From contig NZ_CP149817.1 of assembly GCF_037935975.1 (NCBI RefSeq), positions 4,774,001 through 4,838,000 on the forward strand: a DNA stretch of 64,000 bases, in the 5' to 3' direction. The stretch is from Teredinibacter turnerae. Lineage in GTDB: Bacteria > Pseudomonadota > Gammaproteobacteria > Pseudomonadales > Cellvibrionaceae. Within the stretch, counting starts at the first letter, position 1; every line of letters starts with the position of its first letter. A program made the translations under genes and the position numbers. The notes beneath the pieces are model-generated. The model ran no database searches, was not told where the DNA came from, and saw only the letters and a program-made list of their open reading frames with translations. This document shows positions 1-9,234 of this stretch, in pieces.

Positions 1-1418
1 TGCTGGCCCAGAAGATACGCTGCGGCACCGGCGCATCCAGCTTACCGCCTGCAGTAATGCTGTCGATTACCAGCGAGCCAGAATCCGACGAGGTCACGAA
101 AAAAGTCAGCACCAGCACAATACCGAGGAAGCTGGAAATTTCGGTTAGAGGCAGTTGCTCCAGCATTTGAAACATCGACAGGGATACGCGGCTGATGCCA
201 TCGGCCAGCTCGCCGACACCGTTCATACTCTGCTCTAGCGCAGCGCCGCCAAACACCCCCATCCAGATCACCGTCACCAAACAGGGCACCAGCAACACCG
301 CCACCAAAAATTCGCGCACGGTGCGGCCGCGTGAAATGCGCGCGATAAACATGCCGACAAATGGCGACCAGGAGATCCACCAGGCCCAGTAGAACACCGT
401 CCAGCCGTGCAACCAGGATTGATCTTCGCGCCCCAGCCAGTTGCTCAGGGGCACAATATTCGCGGCATAACTCCATAGTGTGGTGCCAATCCAGCCCAGT
501 AGATGCAGTGTTGGCCCGGCAATAAACACAAACGTAAACAACAACAGCGCCATACCGATATTGATATTGCTGAGCAATTTAACGCCGCCATCCACACCGC
601 GCACCACGCTGAAAATCGCCACCAGGGTAACGCCGATAACAATCGCGATTTGCGTGCTGACATCATTGCCAATCCCAAACAGAAAATGCAGCCCGCCAGC
701 GGCCTGTTTTGCGCCGAGTCCGAGGGAGGTTGCCAGCCCAAAAATGGTCGCCAGCACCGCAAGAATATCGATAAAGTGGCCTACCCAACCCCACACACGA
801 TCGCCGAAAATCGGGTAGAACACAGAGCGAATCGTAAATGGCATGCCTTTGCTGAAAGAGAAAAACGCCAGTGACAGCGCCACCACCGCGTATATCGACC
901 AGGGGTGCAGCCCCCAGTGAAACATAGTTGCCCCCATCGCCATACGGGCCGCGGCCTGGGTTTCCGGTTCGGTGTTAAACGGGGTCCCGTACCAGTCGGT
1001 GTAATAGGCAATCGGTTCCGCAACGCTCCAAAACATCAAGCCAATGCCCATGCCAGCGGCAAACAACATGGCAAACCAGGACGGGGTGGAAAAGTCGGGA
1101 GTGGCATGTTTACCGCCCAGTCGCAACTTGCCAACGGGTAGCACGATCAGCGCCAGACAAAAGATCACAAAGACATTGCCGGACGCCATAAACAGCCAGT
1201 CGAAGGTGTTGATGGTCCAGCTTTTCGCGCCGCCGAGAAAATCGGCAGATTGTGTTGGAAACAGTAGCGTGGCAAGCACGAAACCGATAATCAGAATCGC
1301 GCTGATGAAAAATACCGGGTTGTGTAAATCCATACCCATGGCCTGAATGTTATCCTGGCCCACTTCAAAATCCGTATCGTACTGATCGCGCAAGGCTTGC
1401 AGCTCAGTTTTCGACATA
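1..1418 (-). CDS. BCCT family betaine/carnitine/choline transporter (C-terminus cut by window edge)
   Basis: Secondary transporter of the inner membrane that imports quaternary-ammonium osmolytes such as glycine betaine, usually with Na+ or H+. The reading frame is open from an ATG at 1418 to the window edge, giving about 472 residues without a stop, so the gene continues to the left. It begins MSKTELQALRDQYDTDF, has many hydrophobic segments, and carries the Trp-rich BCCT signature (WISWSPFVGMFIARISRGRT) near residue 350. The start is the first ATG of the frame; the region before it is AT-rich with only weak purine runs. It is divergent from the SLC13 permease across a 730-base gap. The exact substrate cannot be read from the sequence. 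Confidence 0.93.
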
Positions 1419-2148
1419 ATAATTTCTATTTTAATTAGATGAGTAAAACACCGTTTGTTCTGGGAAGCTTTAAAGCACGGTAAATAACTGTCAGCCCAGG
1501 CTGACCACACCGGCAGTAACCTTTTCCCAAACGGCAGAGCACACAGTTGCACACAAAACCGTGCAACCACAGATTCAGTTAAAGATTAGCCGAGATGGGG
1601 CGAAGGTCCGCGGGCATAAGGGCTGCCCTCCGCCAGGTTACGGGGTTCAAGATGGGAAAAAGTCAGCGGGTTCGCTAAAAACACATCGCGATTTAACACG
1701 GTACAGTATCCTTTATGCAGGTTTTGCCAAAGGCGCTGTGAAGCTCGAGGAAAAGCCAGGGCCTTCCCGAAAAGTCGGTGATTCACCGGAAGAGGTGCAA
1801 GCTACAGGTAGCGCAAGGAAGATATAAATTGCAGCGCGACCTTAGCAAAACTGAGGATTTTTTTCGACCCACAACCCAAATACGAGGCAAATATCACCTA
1901 AAACAACATGACTTGTGCGATATAAAACAAATCGACGCCACAAATAGCGGCCCCACCAAAAGCTGCGCCCATCGAGATTTCTTACACCGCACTGCCCCAG
2001 GCAACGTGAAAATACACACATCCACGCAATGCTGCATGGCACCCAGTGGTTTAGAATACCCCGCCGTCAGCGACTAGATGCGTTTACGCGCTTGCGGCCA
2101 TAAAATTGCATAACGAACGTTCTTCTCATTGGAATTTGGAACCTATTT
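1419..2148. other. 730-base divergent intergenic region, no gene recognised
   Basis: This gap separates the BCCT transporter from the SLC13 permease. Short open frames on both strands (for example 1561-1827 plus and 1586-1786 minus) have no recognisable product or ribosome binding site. Two short self-complementary elements lie in the middle: CGGTG/CACCG (1776-1788) and GCTA/TAGC (1801-1812). I tried to match cobalamin, glycine and cyclic-di-GMP riboswitch cores and did not succeed. It probably holds both promoters and perhaps a decayed gene or a small RNA. Confidence 0.4.
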
Positions 2149-3924
2149 GTGGATTGGCAGGGCTGGTTTACTCTCCTTCTCACCGGAACAAGCCTGTTGT
2201 TACTGGTACTCACCCGCATAAAACCCCACCTGGTCATGATGGCCGTTCTCACCGCGTTGAGCAGCCTCGGCATACTCACCGGCAGTGAAGCGTTGTCGGG
2301 CTTCAGCAACCCGGGGCTGATTACCGTTGCGGCCATGTTTATCATCGCCTGCGGTGTACATCACTCTGGCGGCGTCGATATGCTCGTTAACAATGTGCTG
2401 GGCACGCCGACCACCACGCGCGGTGCTCTCGCACGTATTTTCGCCCCAATCGTACTGCTGAGTGGATTTTTGAATAACACCCCGGTGGTGGCCACCATGA
2501 TTCCGGCGGTACACGCGTGGGCGCGCAAAATCAAAATTCCCGCATCCAAGCTGATGATTCCACTCAGCTACACCGCAATTCTCGGCGGCACCCTCACCCT
2601 GATTGGCACCAGCACAAACCTGGTGGTGAATGGCCAGTACCAGGCACTGACCGGCGAACCGGGGTTTTCGCTGTTCGCCATTACCCCAGTGGGGCTGCCG
2701 GTGGCATTGCTGGGGCTTGCATTTATGTGGCTGTTCTTCCCCCACTGGCTACCCGACCGCAGTAAAAAACAAGCCTTTGCCAACCTGCGCGAATTCACCC
2801 TGGAGGTAGCCGTTGCTCCCAACGGCCCGCTGGTGGGCAAAACTGTCGCAGAGGCTGGATTGCGCAACCTGCAGCGAATTTACCTGGTGGAAATCGAACG
2901 TCAGGGCACCATTGTAACGGCGGTACCTTCGCAGGAAATTCTGCAGAGCAACGACCGCCTGGTGTTTGCTGGCGATACCCAGGCTATCTCCGATCTGTTG
3001 CGCATCAATGGCATTGTGCCCTCGCGGGAAAATGGCCACAGCGCACCCTTAGAAGTGGACCGCGCCGAGCGCCGCCTGGTGGAAGCCGTGGTGTCGCCCC
3101 ATTGCGCGGCGGTGGGCAAAGCCATACGCGACGCGCGCTTTCGCGACCGCTATGGTGCGGCCGTTCTGGCCGTGGCGCGCGGCGGCGAACGGGTGAAGGG
3201 CAATTTGGGAACCATCAAACTGGCGGCCGGTGATACCCTGCTGCTGGAGGCGCGCCCGGCGTTTGTCTCCCGCCAGCGCTACGCCAAAGATTTTTTGCTG
3301 ATTAACGACCTTAACGAGGATGCGCCACGCCACGAGCGCGCCTATGTGGCCTGGGCCATTCTGGTAGGGGTTGTCGCCGCTGCCGGGCTCGGTTGGCTGA
3401 GCATGCTGGACGCGTCCTTAATTGGCGCCGGTCTAATGATCGCTACCCGCTGCTGCTCCGTCAATCAGGCGGAACGCAGTCTCGATCTGCCGGTTATCGT
3501 TACCATTGCGGCATCCTTCTCGCTCGGCGCAGCACTACAGAAAACCGGGGTTGCCACCTATATCGCCGAGGCGATTGTCACCTTCAGTTTCGGCCACGCC
3601 TGGCTGATGCTGGTGCTCACCTATTTTGTGGTGGCCCTGCTCACCGAAACCATTACCAACAACGCGGCGGCCGTAATCATGCTACCTATTGTGCTGGAGA
3701 TGACGGAAAAAGCCGGACTGAACAACGAGCCCTTTATTCTCGCGCTGATGATCGCCGCCTCTGCCAGTTTTGTTACACCCCTGGGGTACCAAACCAACTT
3801 GATGGTATTTGGCCCCGGCGGCTACCGCTTCAGTGACTTTACCCGCGTTGGCCTGCCGATGATGCTGTTCGTCGCCACCGCAACCCTCAGCTTGTTGTTG
3901 CTCGGCTACCCCTTGTACCCTTAA
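2149..3924 (+). CDS. SLC13-family permease with two TrkA-C domains
   Basis: Inner-membrane transporter of the divalent anion:Na+ symporter/ArsB-like group (591 residues). Substrates in this family include sulfate, dicarboxylates and other anions; this one cannot be assigned. It has an N-terminal membrane half (residues 1-200), two soluble RCK/TrkA-C type domains (about 215-300 and 305-390, the first holding VGKTVAEAGLRNLQRIYLVE), and a C-terminal membrane half. The conserved TETITNNAAAVIMLPI stretch is the hallmark helix-loop of this family. The start is a GTG at 2149 preceded by a weak purine-rich stretch; no better ATG fits the N-terminal hydrophobic segment. It stands alone, with frmA following after 236 bases. 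Confidence 0.9.
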   Translation: MDWQGWFTLLLTGTSLLLLVLTRIKPHLVMMAVLTALSSLGILTGSEALSGFSNPGLITVAAMFIIACGVHHSGGVDMLVNNVLGTPTTTRGALARIFAPIVLLSGFLNNTPVVATMIPAVHAWARKIKIPASKLMIPLSYTAILGGTLTLIGTSTNLVVNGQYQALTGEPGFSLFAITPVGLPVALLGLAFMWLFFPHWLPDRSKKQAFANLREFTLEVAVAPNGPLVGKTVAEAGLRNLQRIYLVEIERQGTIVTAVPSQEILQSNDRLVFAGDTQAISDLLRINGIVPSRENGHSAPLEVDRAERRLVEAVVSPHCAAVGKAIRDARFRDRYGAAVLAVARGGERVKGNLGTIKLAAGDTLLLEARPAFVSRQRYAKDFLLINDLNEDAPRHERAYVAWAILVGVVAAAGLGWLSMLDASLIGAGLMIATRCCSVNQAERSLDLPVIVTIAASFSLGAALQKTGVATYIAEAIVTFSFGHAWLMLVLTYFVVALLTETITNNAAAVIMLPIVLEMTEKAGLNNEPFILALMIAASASFVTPLGYQTNLMVFGPGGYRFSDFTRVGLPMMLFVATATLSLLLLGYPLYP

Positions 3925-4160
3925 ATGATATTCGGCCCGGCGCGGGTTCACTTAAAATCTGAACTCGCCGCCACTGCGTATACTCAAACCCTATACTGTT
4001 CACGTGGCTATCCGATAACTTTGATTAAAATGCCCGGACAACATTCTTTGCGCCTGAGCTCTGGACCCAGGTGCCTGCAGCCCGGAATCGGCAGCCTCTG
4101 AGCGCCATAGCCATAAATCCTCTAACACGAACTCTCTAAAAACTATTGTACGGAGCCCCC

Positions 4161-5267
4161 ATGAAAACACGCGCAGCCGTTGCCTTTGCAGCGGGCCAAC
4201 CTCTTCAAGTAATGGATGTCGACCTCGAAGGCCCAAAAGCGGGTGAAGTTCTTGTCGAAATAAAAGCGAGTGGCGTGTGCCATACCGATGCCTTCACGCT
4301 CTCCGGCGACGATCCCGAAGGCGCCTTTCCCGCAATTCTCGGCCACGAAGGTGCAGGCGTGGTGGTGGATGTCGGCCCCGGTGTGAAAAGCCTTAAGCCC
4401 GGTGATCACGTTATCCCCTTGTACACACCCGAGTGCCGCGAGTGCGACTACTGCCTCAACCCGAAAACCAACCTGTGCCAGGCTATCCGCTCCACTCAGG
4501 GCCAAGGCGTTATGCCCGACGGCTCCAGCCGCTTTTCCATCGACGGCAAACCCATTTTGCACTACATGGGCTGCTCCACCTTTTCCAATTACACCGTGCT
4601 GCCGGAAATCGCACTGGCAAAAATCCGCGAGGACGCACCTTTCGATAAAGTCTGCTACATCGGCTGCGGTGTCACCACCGGTATTGGGGCCGTGGCCTTC
4701 ACCATGAACGTGGAAGCCGGTGCAACCGTCGCCGTGTTCGGTTTGGGCGGCATTGGTTTAAACGTTATTCAGGGGGCAAAAATGGTTGGTGCGACTCGCA
4801 TCATCGGCGTCGATACCAACCCCGCCAAGGCAGAACTGGCGAAACAATTCGGGATGACGGATTTCGTAAACCCGAAAGACTACGACAATGTGGTCGATCA
4901 CCTGGTACAAATGACCGGCGGCGGGGTGGACTACAGCTTTGAATGTATCGGCAATGTGAATGTCATGCGCCAGGCGCTGGAATGCTGCCACAAAGGCTGG
5001 GGGCGCAGCTGCATTATTGGTGTCGCCGGTGCCGGACAGGAAATCAGCACCCGTCCGTTCCAGTTAGTTACTGGCCGCTCGTGGCATGGCTCGGCGTTTG
5101 GCGGTGCCCGCGGTCGCACCGACGTGCCGCGCATTGTGGACTGGTACATGGACGGCAAGATCAATATCGACGATTTGATTACCCACACCATGCCACTGGA
5201 CGAAATCAATACTGCGTTTGATTTAATGCACAAAGGCGAGAGCATTCGCTCCGTGGTGGTGTACTGA
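4161..5267 (+). CDS. frmA: S-(hydroxymethyl)glutathione dehydrogenase / class III alcohol dehydrogenase
   Basis: Cytosolic zinc enzyme that oxidises S-hydroxymethylglutathione, the formaldehyde-glutathione adduct, to S-formylglutathione with NAD+; the family also reduces S-nitrosoglutathione. The protein has 368 residues. Visible catalytic zinc ligands are C40, H62 and C169; the structural zinc loop has C92, C95, C98 and C106; the Rossmann motif GLGGIG lies at 194-199. The ATG at 4161 has CGGAG five bases upstream, so it is preferred over an in-frame TTG at 4146. The stop overlaps the frmB start by one base (TGATG), implying translational coupling. Confidence 0.97.
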   Translation: MKTRAAVAFAAGQPLQVMDVDLEGPKAGEVLVEIKASGVCHTDAFTLSGDDPEGAFPAILGHEGAGVVVDVGPGVKSLKPGDHVIPLYTPECRECDYCLNPKTNLCQAIRSTQGQGVMPDGSSRFSIDGKPILHYMGCSTFSNYTVLPEIALAKIREDAPFDKVCYIGCGVTTGIGAVAFTMNVEAGATVAVFGLGGIGLNVIQGAKMVGATRIIGVDTNPAKAELAKQFGMTDFVNPKDYDNVVDHLVQMTGGGVDYSFECIGNVNVMRQALECCHKGWGRSCIIGVAGAGQEISTRPFQLVTGRSWHGSAFGGARGRTDVPRIVDWYMDGKINIDDLITHTMPLDEINTAFDLMHKGESIRSVVVY

Positions 5268-6109
5268 TGGAAAAACTGAGTGCCATCCAATGTTGCGGTG
5301 GTGAGCAACTGCGCTTTAAACACCGCTCGCACAGCCTGAACTGCGATATGACTTTCTCGGTGTTTTTACCGCAGGACGCTCACAAAACTCCCGTACCCGT
5401 CATTTACTGGCTGAGCGGCTTAACCTGCACTGACGAAAATTTTGTAACCAAGGCGGGAGCCCAGCGCTTTGCCGCCGAATACGGTGTGGCGATAGTTGCC
5501 CCGGACACCAGCCCGCGCGGTGACGATGTACCGGACGATCCAAACGGCGCATGGGATTTCGGCAAGGGCGCAGGATTTTACGTGAATGCCACCGAGCAAC
5601 CCTGGGCCGCGCACTACCGCATGTACGATTATGTGGTAACTGAGCTGCCTGCGCTTATTTCCCAACATTTACCGGTGGACACTGCGCGCCAAAGTATTTT
5701 TGGCCACTCCATGGGCGGCCACGGCGCACTGACCATTGCGTTAAAAAACCCGGGAAAATACCGCTCCGTATCAGCGTTTTCACCGATATGCTCTCCGCTG
5801 AATTGCCCCTGGGGCGAAAAAGCGCTGGGGCAATATCTGGGCGACGACCGCAGCGCCTGGGACGACTACGACACCTGCGCACTTCTGGGCAAAGCACAAA
5901 CCCATCTCCCGATACTGGTGGACCAGGGCTCGGCCGACAGCTTTCTAGTGGAGCAGTTGAAAACCGACCTATTATTGCGTGCGAGCACCGAGCACCAGTA
6001 CCCGATGACCATTCGCATGCAAGCCGGTTACGACCACAGCTACTTTTTTATCGCGAGTTTTATCGACGAGCACATTGCGTTTCACGCAAACCACCTGCTG
6101 TGGAGTTAG
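5267..6109 (+). CDS. frmB: S-formylglutathione hydrolase
   Basis: Serine esterase (esterase D family, alpha/beta-hydrolase, 280 residues) that hydrolyses S-formylglutathione to formate and glutathione, the second step of glutathione-dependent formaldehyde removal. The nucleophile S148 lies in GHSMGGHGA; D224 (DQGSADSF) and H257 (GYDHSYFF) complete the triad. It is expressed with frmA through a one-base stop/start overlap. No FrmR-type repressor gene lies next to the pair, so control is probably constitutive or exercised from elsewhere. The length is normal for the family. Confidence 0.97.
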   Translation: MEKLSAIQCCGGEQLRFKHRSHSLNCDMTFSVFLPQDAHKTPVPVIYWLSGLTCTDENFVTKAGAQRFAAEYGVAIVAPDTSPRGDDVPDDPNGAWDFGKGAGFYVNATEQPWAAHYRMYDYVVTELPALISQHLPVDTARQSIFGHSMGGHGALTIALKNPGKYRSVSAFSPICSPLNCPWGEKALGQYLGDDRSAWDDYDTCALLGKAQTHLPILVDQGSADSFLVEQLKTDLLLRASTEHQYPMTIRMQAGYDHSYFFIASFIDEHIAFHANHLLWS

Positions 6110-6147
6110 GGGGACAAACAGTCTGCGCTCATTTGTGAGAATGGGAT

Positions 6148-6177
6148 AAAAAAGGGCGGAAAATTCCGCCCTTTTTT
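6148..6177. terminator. Bidirectional rho-independent terminator between frmB and ppk2
   Basis: The stem GGGCGGAA (6154-6161) pairs with TTCCGCCC (6164-6171). It is flanked by an A-run on the left and a T-run on the right, so it can serve both frmB (+) and ppk2 (-). Confidence 0.9.
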
Positions 6178-6191
6178 ACACCTTTACAGCC

Positions 6192-7121
6192 TCAATATTT
6201 GTTAGGCACAAACATTTCCGGCGGTAGATCCCTGCGCTCATATTCCGGATGAAATATTCGCTGCGGCAGTTCAATGCGCTCGCTTTCCACCTCTTGATAA
6301 GGGATTTGCGTCAGCAAATGATCGATACAATTTAACCGCGCCCGTTTTTTATCGTTACCCTCAACAATAAACCAGGGGGCTTCGGGAATATTGGTGCGCG
6401 CGAAGGTTTCTTCTTTGGCCTTGGTGTAGGCTTCCCAGCGCACCCGGGATTCCAGATCCATGGGGCTCAACTTCCACTGTTTTAACGGGTCGTAAATGCG
6501 CATTAAAAAGCGCAGCTGCTGTTCTTCATCGGTAATGGAAAACCAGTATTTCAGCAGCCGAATTCCTGAATTCACCAGCATTTTTTCAAATTCTGGCACT
6601 TGCTGAAAAAAACTTTCTACCTCATTTTCCGTGGCGAACCCCATTACCCGCTCGACCCCGGAGCGGTTGTACCAGGAGCGATCGAACAATACGATTTCGC
6701 CACCGGCAGGCAAATGTTTAACATAGCGCTGAAAATACCACTGGGTTTGTTCGCGCTCAGTGGGCTTAGGCAGTGCCACCACCCGTACCACACGGGGGTT
6801 GAGTCGTTGGGTAATCCGCTTAATCACGCCGCCTTTGCCCGCCGCATCGCGACCTTCAAACAAGATGGCGATTTTCTCGCCACTGGCCACCACCCAGTCC
6901 TGCAATTTTATCAGCTCCGTTTGCAGCATCAGTAATTGCTTGAAATAGGCGCGCCGCGGAATGCTTTGTGGGTGCTCCTTTTTGTAAAGCTCCCGCAGCT
7001 CCATCGACAATGCTGGCTCGGAAAATTCCAGTTCGTAGTCTTCGTCGATGGCATCTTCCAGTTCTGCCTGCAACCAGCTTAAATCGACATTATCGTCCAG
7101 GTCATCGAAGTAATCATTCAT
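6192..7121 (-). CDS. ppk2: Polyphosphate kinase 2 (PPK2 family)
   Basis: Cytosolic kinase of the PPK2 family that transfers phosphate between polyphosphate and nucleotides, usually making GTP or ATP from polyphosphate. With the ATG at 7121 it has 309 residues. The Walker A loop GRDAAGKGG is at 90-98 and the Walker B segment IVLFDRSWYNR has D147; PKPTEREQTQWYFQRYVKHL between them is the typical lid region. An in-frame TTG at 7136 would add five residues but sits almost on the nearest GGA. It begins 18 bases after the PiT transporter stop, so phosphate uptake and polyphosphate use are probably co-expressed. Confidence 0.94.
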   Translation of the reverse strand: MNDYFDDLDDNVDLSWLQAELEDAIDEDYELEFSEPALSMELRELYKKEHPQSIPRRAYFKQLLMLQTELIKLQDWVVASGEKIAILFEGRDAAGKGGVIKRITQRLNPRVVRVVALPKPTEREQTQWYFQRYVKHLPAGGEIVLFDRSWYNRSGVERVMGFATENEVESFFQQVPEFEKMLVNSGIRLLKYWFSITDEEQQLRFLMRIYDPLKQWKLSPMDLESRVRWEAYTKAKEETFARTNIPEAPWFIVEGNDKKRARLNCIDHLLTQIPYQEVESERIELPQRIFHPEYERRDLPPEMFVPNKY

Positions 7122-7139
7122 TGGTAAAAACCACAATTC

Positions 7140-8747
7140 CTACATCACGCTGTTAAAAAAGAGAAACGCCAGCGCGCTCAATAAACCCGCCGCCGGTAAC
7201 GTTATGACCCAGGCCATACCGATGGGTTTCATCAAGTTCCAATTGGTCTGGCGATTTACCAGGCCGATCCCCAACACAGCACCAATCAGAATATGGGTAC
7301 TCGATACCGGCAGGCCCATTAACGATGCCATCATCACCACCGCTGCTGCCGCGAGTTCGGCGGAAAACCCCGACGCCGGATGCATTTTGGTCAGGTTGTG
7401 GCCCACCGTCTGAATCACTTCTTTACCGATAAACCAAAGCCCAGCGATAAGCGCCACACCGAAGGTGATCATCGCAATGCTCGGTACGGCAGCTTTGGAA
7501 TTAAGTGCGCCGGTACGCAGTACATCGAGGATGGCGGCAAACGGGCCTATCGCGTTGGCGATATCATTTGAACCGTGACTAAAGGCAAAGCCGGAAGCAG
7601 TGAACACCTGCATCCAACTGAACATTAAAAACGTGGAGCGTTCAAGCGAAACACCCTTCAGGTTTTTGGCGAAGATAAAGGTCGCCATCCAGATAGTAGC
7701 CCCCACCATGCCCATAATTAAATAATTGTGCAGCGTGCTCAGGCCCAAGTGCATATTTTTCAAGCCTTTAAACAGAAGCATGGAAGAAATGACCATACCG
7801 CCTGCCGCTGCGATTACAGGTACCCAGACCTCCAGCGCCCGATGCGAGTCTATGTCGTGCGTTTTCTGGTTAATCGCATGCAACCCCTGGTAATAATCAG
7901 ATTCCAGATCTTCCGGGCTGTAATCCGGCTCCGCAATTACCGAAGCATCGCGCGCCATGGCACTGTTGTACGAGATACGTTGCAGTTCGCTTAGCGTTTC
8001 AAACGCTTTTTTGTGTTCAGCGCGGTGCTGCCGCTTTTCCTCGCGCATTGCCGCAAGCTGCGCAGCCGCTTTGTCGTTGTACTGCAAAATGTGCTTTTTA
8101 ATTTGCGCGTAAAGTAGATAAGACACAGCGCCGCCTAACACAGGGGATAACACCCAGGAAATGGCGATAGTGCCTATTTTATCCCAGTGCACTAAATTCA
8201 CTGCGCCCTGGCTACCCGCGACCACAATGCCAAGCGTAATGGAGCTGCCAACAATGCCACCAATAATCGAATGGGTGGTGGATACCGGCCAGCCTCTTTT
8301 ACTGGCAAACAATAACCAAAGCGCAGCGGCTAGCAACGCCGACATCATGATGTAAACAAACTGCATGGGAGCAATGGCCACCGTCGACAAATCAACGATT
8401 CCCTTGCGTATGGTGGAAGTGACTTCACCACCTGCAATCACCGCACCGCTGACTTCGAAGATAGCGGCCACCGCCAATGCCTGTTTGATGGTGAGTGTAC
8501 CGGCACCAACACTGGTACCAAATGAGTTGGCCACATCGTTGCCGCCAATGTTGAACGCCATAAAAACGCCAAACAGTGTTGCCAATACGAAAATAAAACC
8601 GTGGTTACCGTTCACGTAACCAAACCCCCAGAACAAAAAATAGGTGGTCATCGCAACCAGAAGCACACCAAACAACAAGCTGGTGTTAGAAAAGGGTAAC
8701 CAGGAAGAAGCCCCGGCGCGGACCGGGTCGGAAATCTGAACACTCAT
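7140..8747 (-). CDS. pit: PiT-family inorganic phosphate transporter
   Basis: Low-affinity inner-membrane phosphate (or metal-phosphate) symporter, 535 residues. The two inverted PiT repeats are visible: N-terminal [16 protein letters not shown] and C-terminal [18 protein letters not shown], each followed by a second signature ([12 protein letters not shown] and [12 protein letters not shown]). A charged cytoplasmic insert of about 100 residues lies in the middle. The ATG at 8747 has GGGAGG seven bases upstream; seven further upstream codons of open frame are not needed. It is followed by ppk2 in a likely operon. A candidate Pho box lies about 110 bases upstream. It is distinct from the shorter PiT protein at 34560-35837. 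Confidence 0.95.
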   Translation of the reverse strand: MSVQISDPVRAGASSWLPFSNTSLLFGVLLVAMTTYFLFWGFGYVNGNHGFIFVLATLFGVFMAFNIGGNDVANSFGTSVGAGTLTIKQALAVAAIFEVSGAVIAGGEVTSTIRKGIVDLSTVAIAPMQFVYIMMSALLAAALWLLFASKRGWPVSTTHSIIGGIVGSSITLGIVVAGSQGAVNLVHWDKIGTIAISWVLSPVLGGAVSYLLYAQIKKHILQYNDKAAAQLAAMREEKRQHRAEHKKAFETLSELQRISYNSAMARDASVIAEPDYSPEDLESDYYQGLHAINQKTHDIDSHRALEVWVPVIAAAGGMVISSMLLFKGLKNMHLGLSTLHNYLIMGMVGATIWMATFIFAKNLKGVSLERSTFLMFSWMQVFTASGFAFSHGSNDIANAIGPFAAILDVLRTGALNSKAAVPSIAMITFGVALIAGLWFIGKEVIQTVGHNLTKMHPASGFSAELAAAAVVMMASLMGLPVSSTHILIGAVLGIGLVNRQTNWNLMKPIGMAWVITLPAAGLLSALAFLFFNSVM

Positions 8748-8855
8748 AACGTGCCTCCCAGAGGGCAAAGCGCGACCCTTTTACATGGGTCCTGTTACCG
8801 ACGCAGGAGCATCCCCCTCTGCTTCGGGCCAAACTGGGTAAGCTATCAACCTGGC

Positions 8856-8873
8856 ATGACAATTCGGTGTCAG
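8856..8873 (-). promoter_or_regulatory. Candidate Pho box upstream of pit-ppk2
   Basis: On the minus strand the sequence reads CTGACAC-CGAA-TTGTCAT, a 7-4-7 direct repeat close to the PhoB consensus CTGTCAT-N4-CTGTCAY (5/7, or 6/7 if the last base may be C, and 6/7 matches). It lies about 110 bases before the pit ATG. The assignment rests on pattern match and gene function only. Confidence 0.5.
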
Positions 8874-8942
8874 TTTTAGGTCAAACAGTAGACTCCTGGC
8901 GACACCCGGCCAAGCGGAAGAGATACAAAACCTCCTACCAAA

Positions 8943-8977
8943 GAATTAACTGAATCAACCTGCGAATCAGTTAATTC
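8943..8977. repeat. Perfect 11-base inverted repeat
   Basis: GAATTAACTGA (8943-8953) is matched by TCAGTTAATTC (8967-8977) around a 13-base spacer. The arms are AT-rich and no T-run follows, so an operator is more likely than a terminator. It lies between the divergent pit and lipoprotein genes, and the regulator is unknown. Confidence 0.6.
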
Positions 8978-9121
8978 GTTAACAGAGAAAGCGCACTAAA
9001 AAAATGTAAAAAGTTTTTAAAAACAGAGAACTTTACTAGACAGACCGGTATATATCGCGAGGTGCGCGGTCTTTATTAGCGATAATCTCCGCGCGTACAT
9101 AATCTATACATAATTCACATC

Positions 9122-9159
9122 GTCATCTATTGCCTCATACCAATTTCTGAACAATTATT
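9122..9159 (+). repeat. Upstream box, copy 1, before the first poly-Ser lipoprotein
   Basis: This 38-base stretch recurs with two mismatches at 10872-10909, in both cases 80-115 bases before the start codon of a paralogous lipoprotein. The core is TATTGCCTCATACCAA followed by TTCTGAACAATTATT. It may be promoter sequence or a regulator site carried along in the duplication. Confidence 0.7.
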
Positions 9160-9234
9160 CGCCCCCCTCCGGCCGACCAGCCGGTCCATACAACGTATTT
9201 TTTGTTTTGCTCTACAGAAAAAAAAGGAATTACT

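Larger units (their letters stand above)
8748..9234. other. Divergent intergenic region between pit and a poly-Ser lipoprotein gene
   Basis: This 487-base gap has no credible gene. It holds the candidate Pho box for pit-ppk2, an 11-base inverted repeat at 8943-8977, and near its right end the 38-base sequence that is repeated before the next lipoprotein gene. Confidence 0.6.

Noticed and set aside
1561-1827. Possible riboswitch or small RNA in the BCCT/SLC13 gap
   Set aside because: I could not fit cobalamin, glycine or cyclic-di-GMP core sequences, so I list the region only as unassigned.
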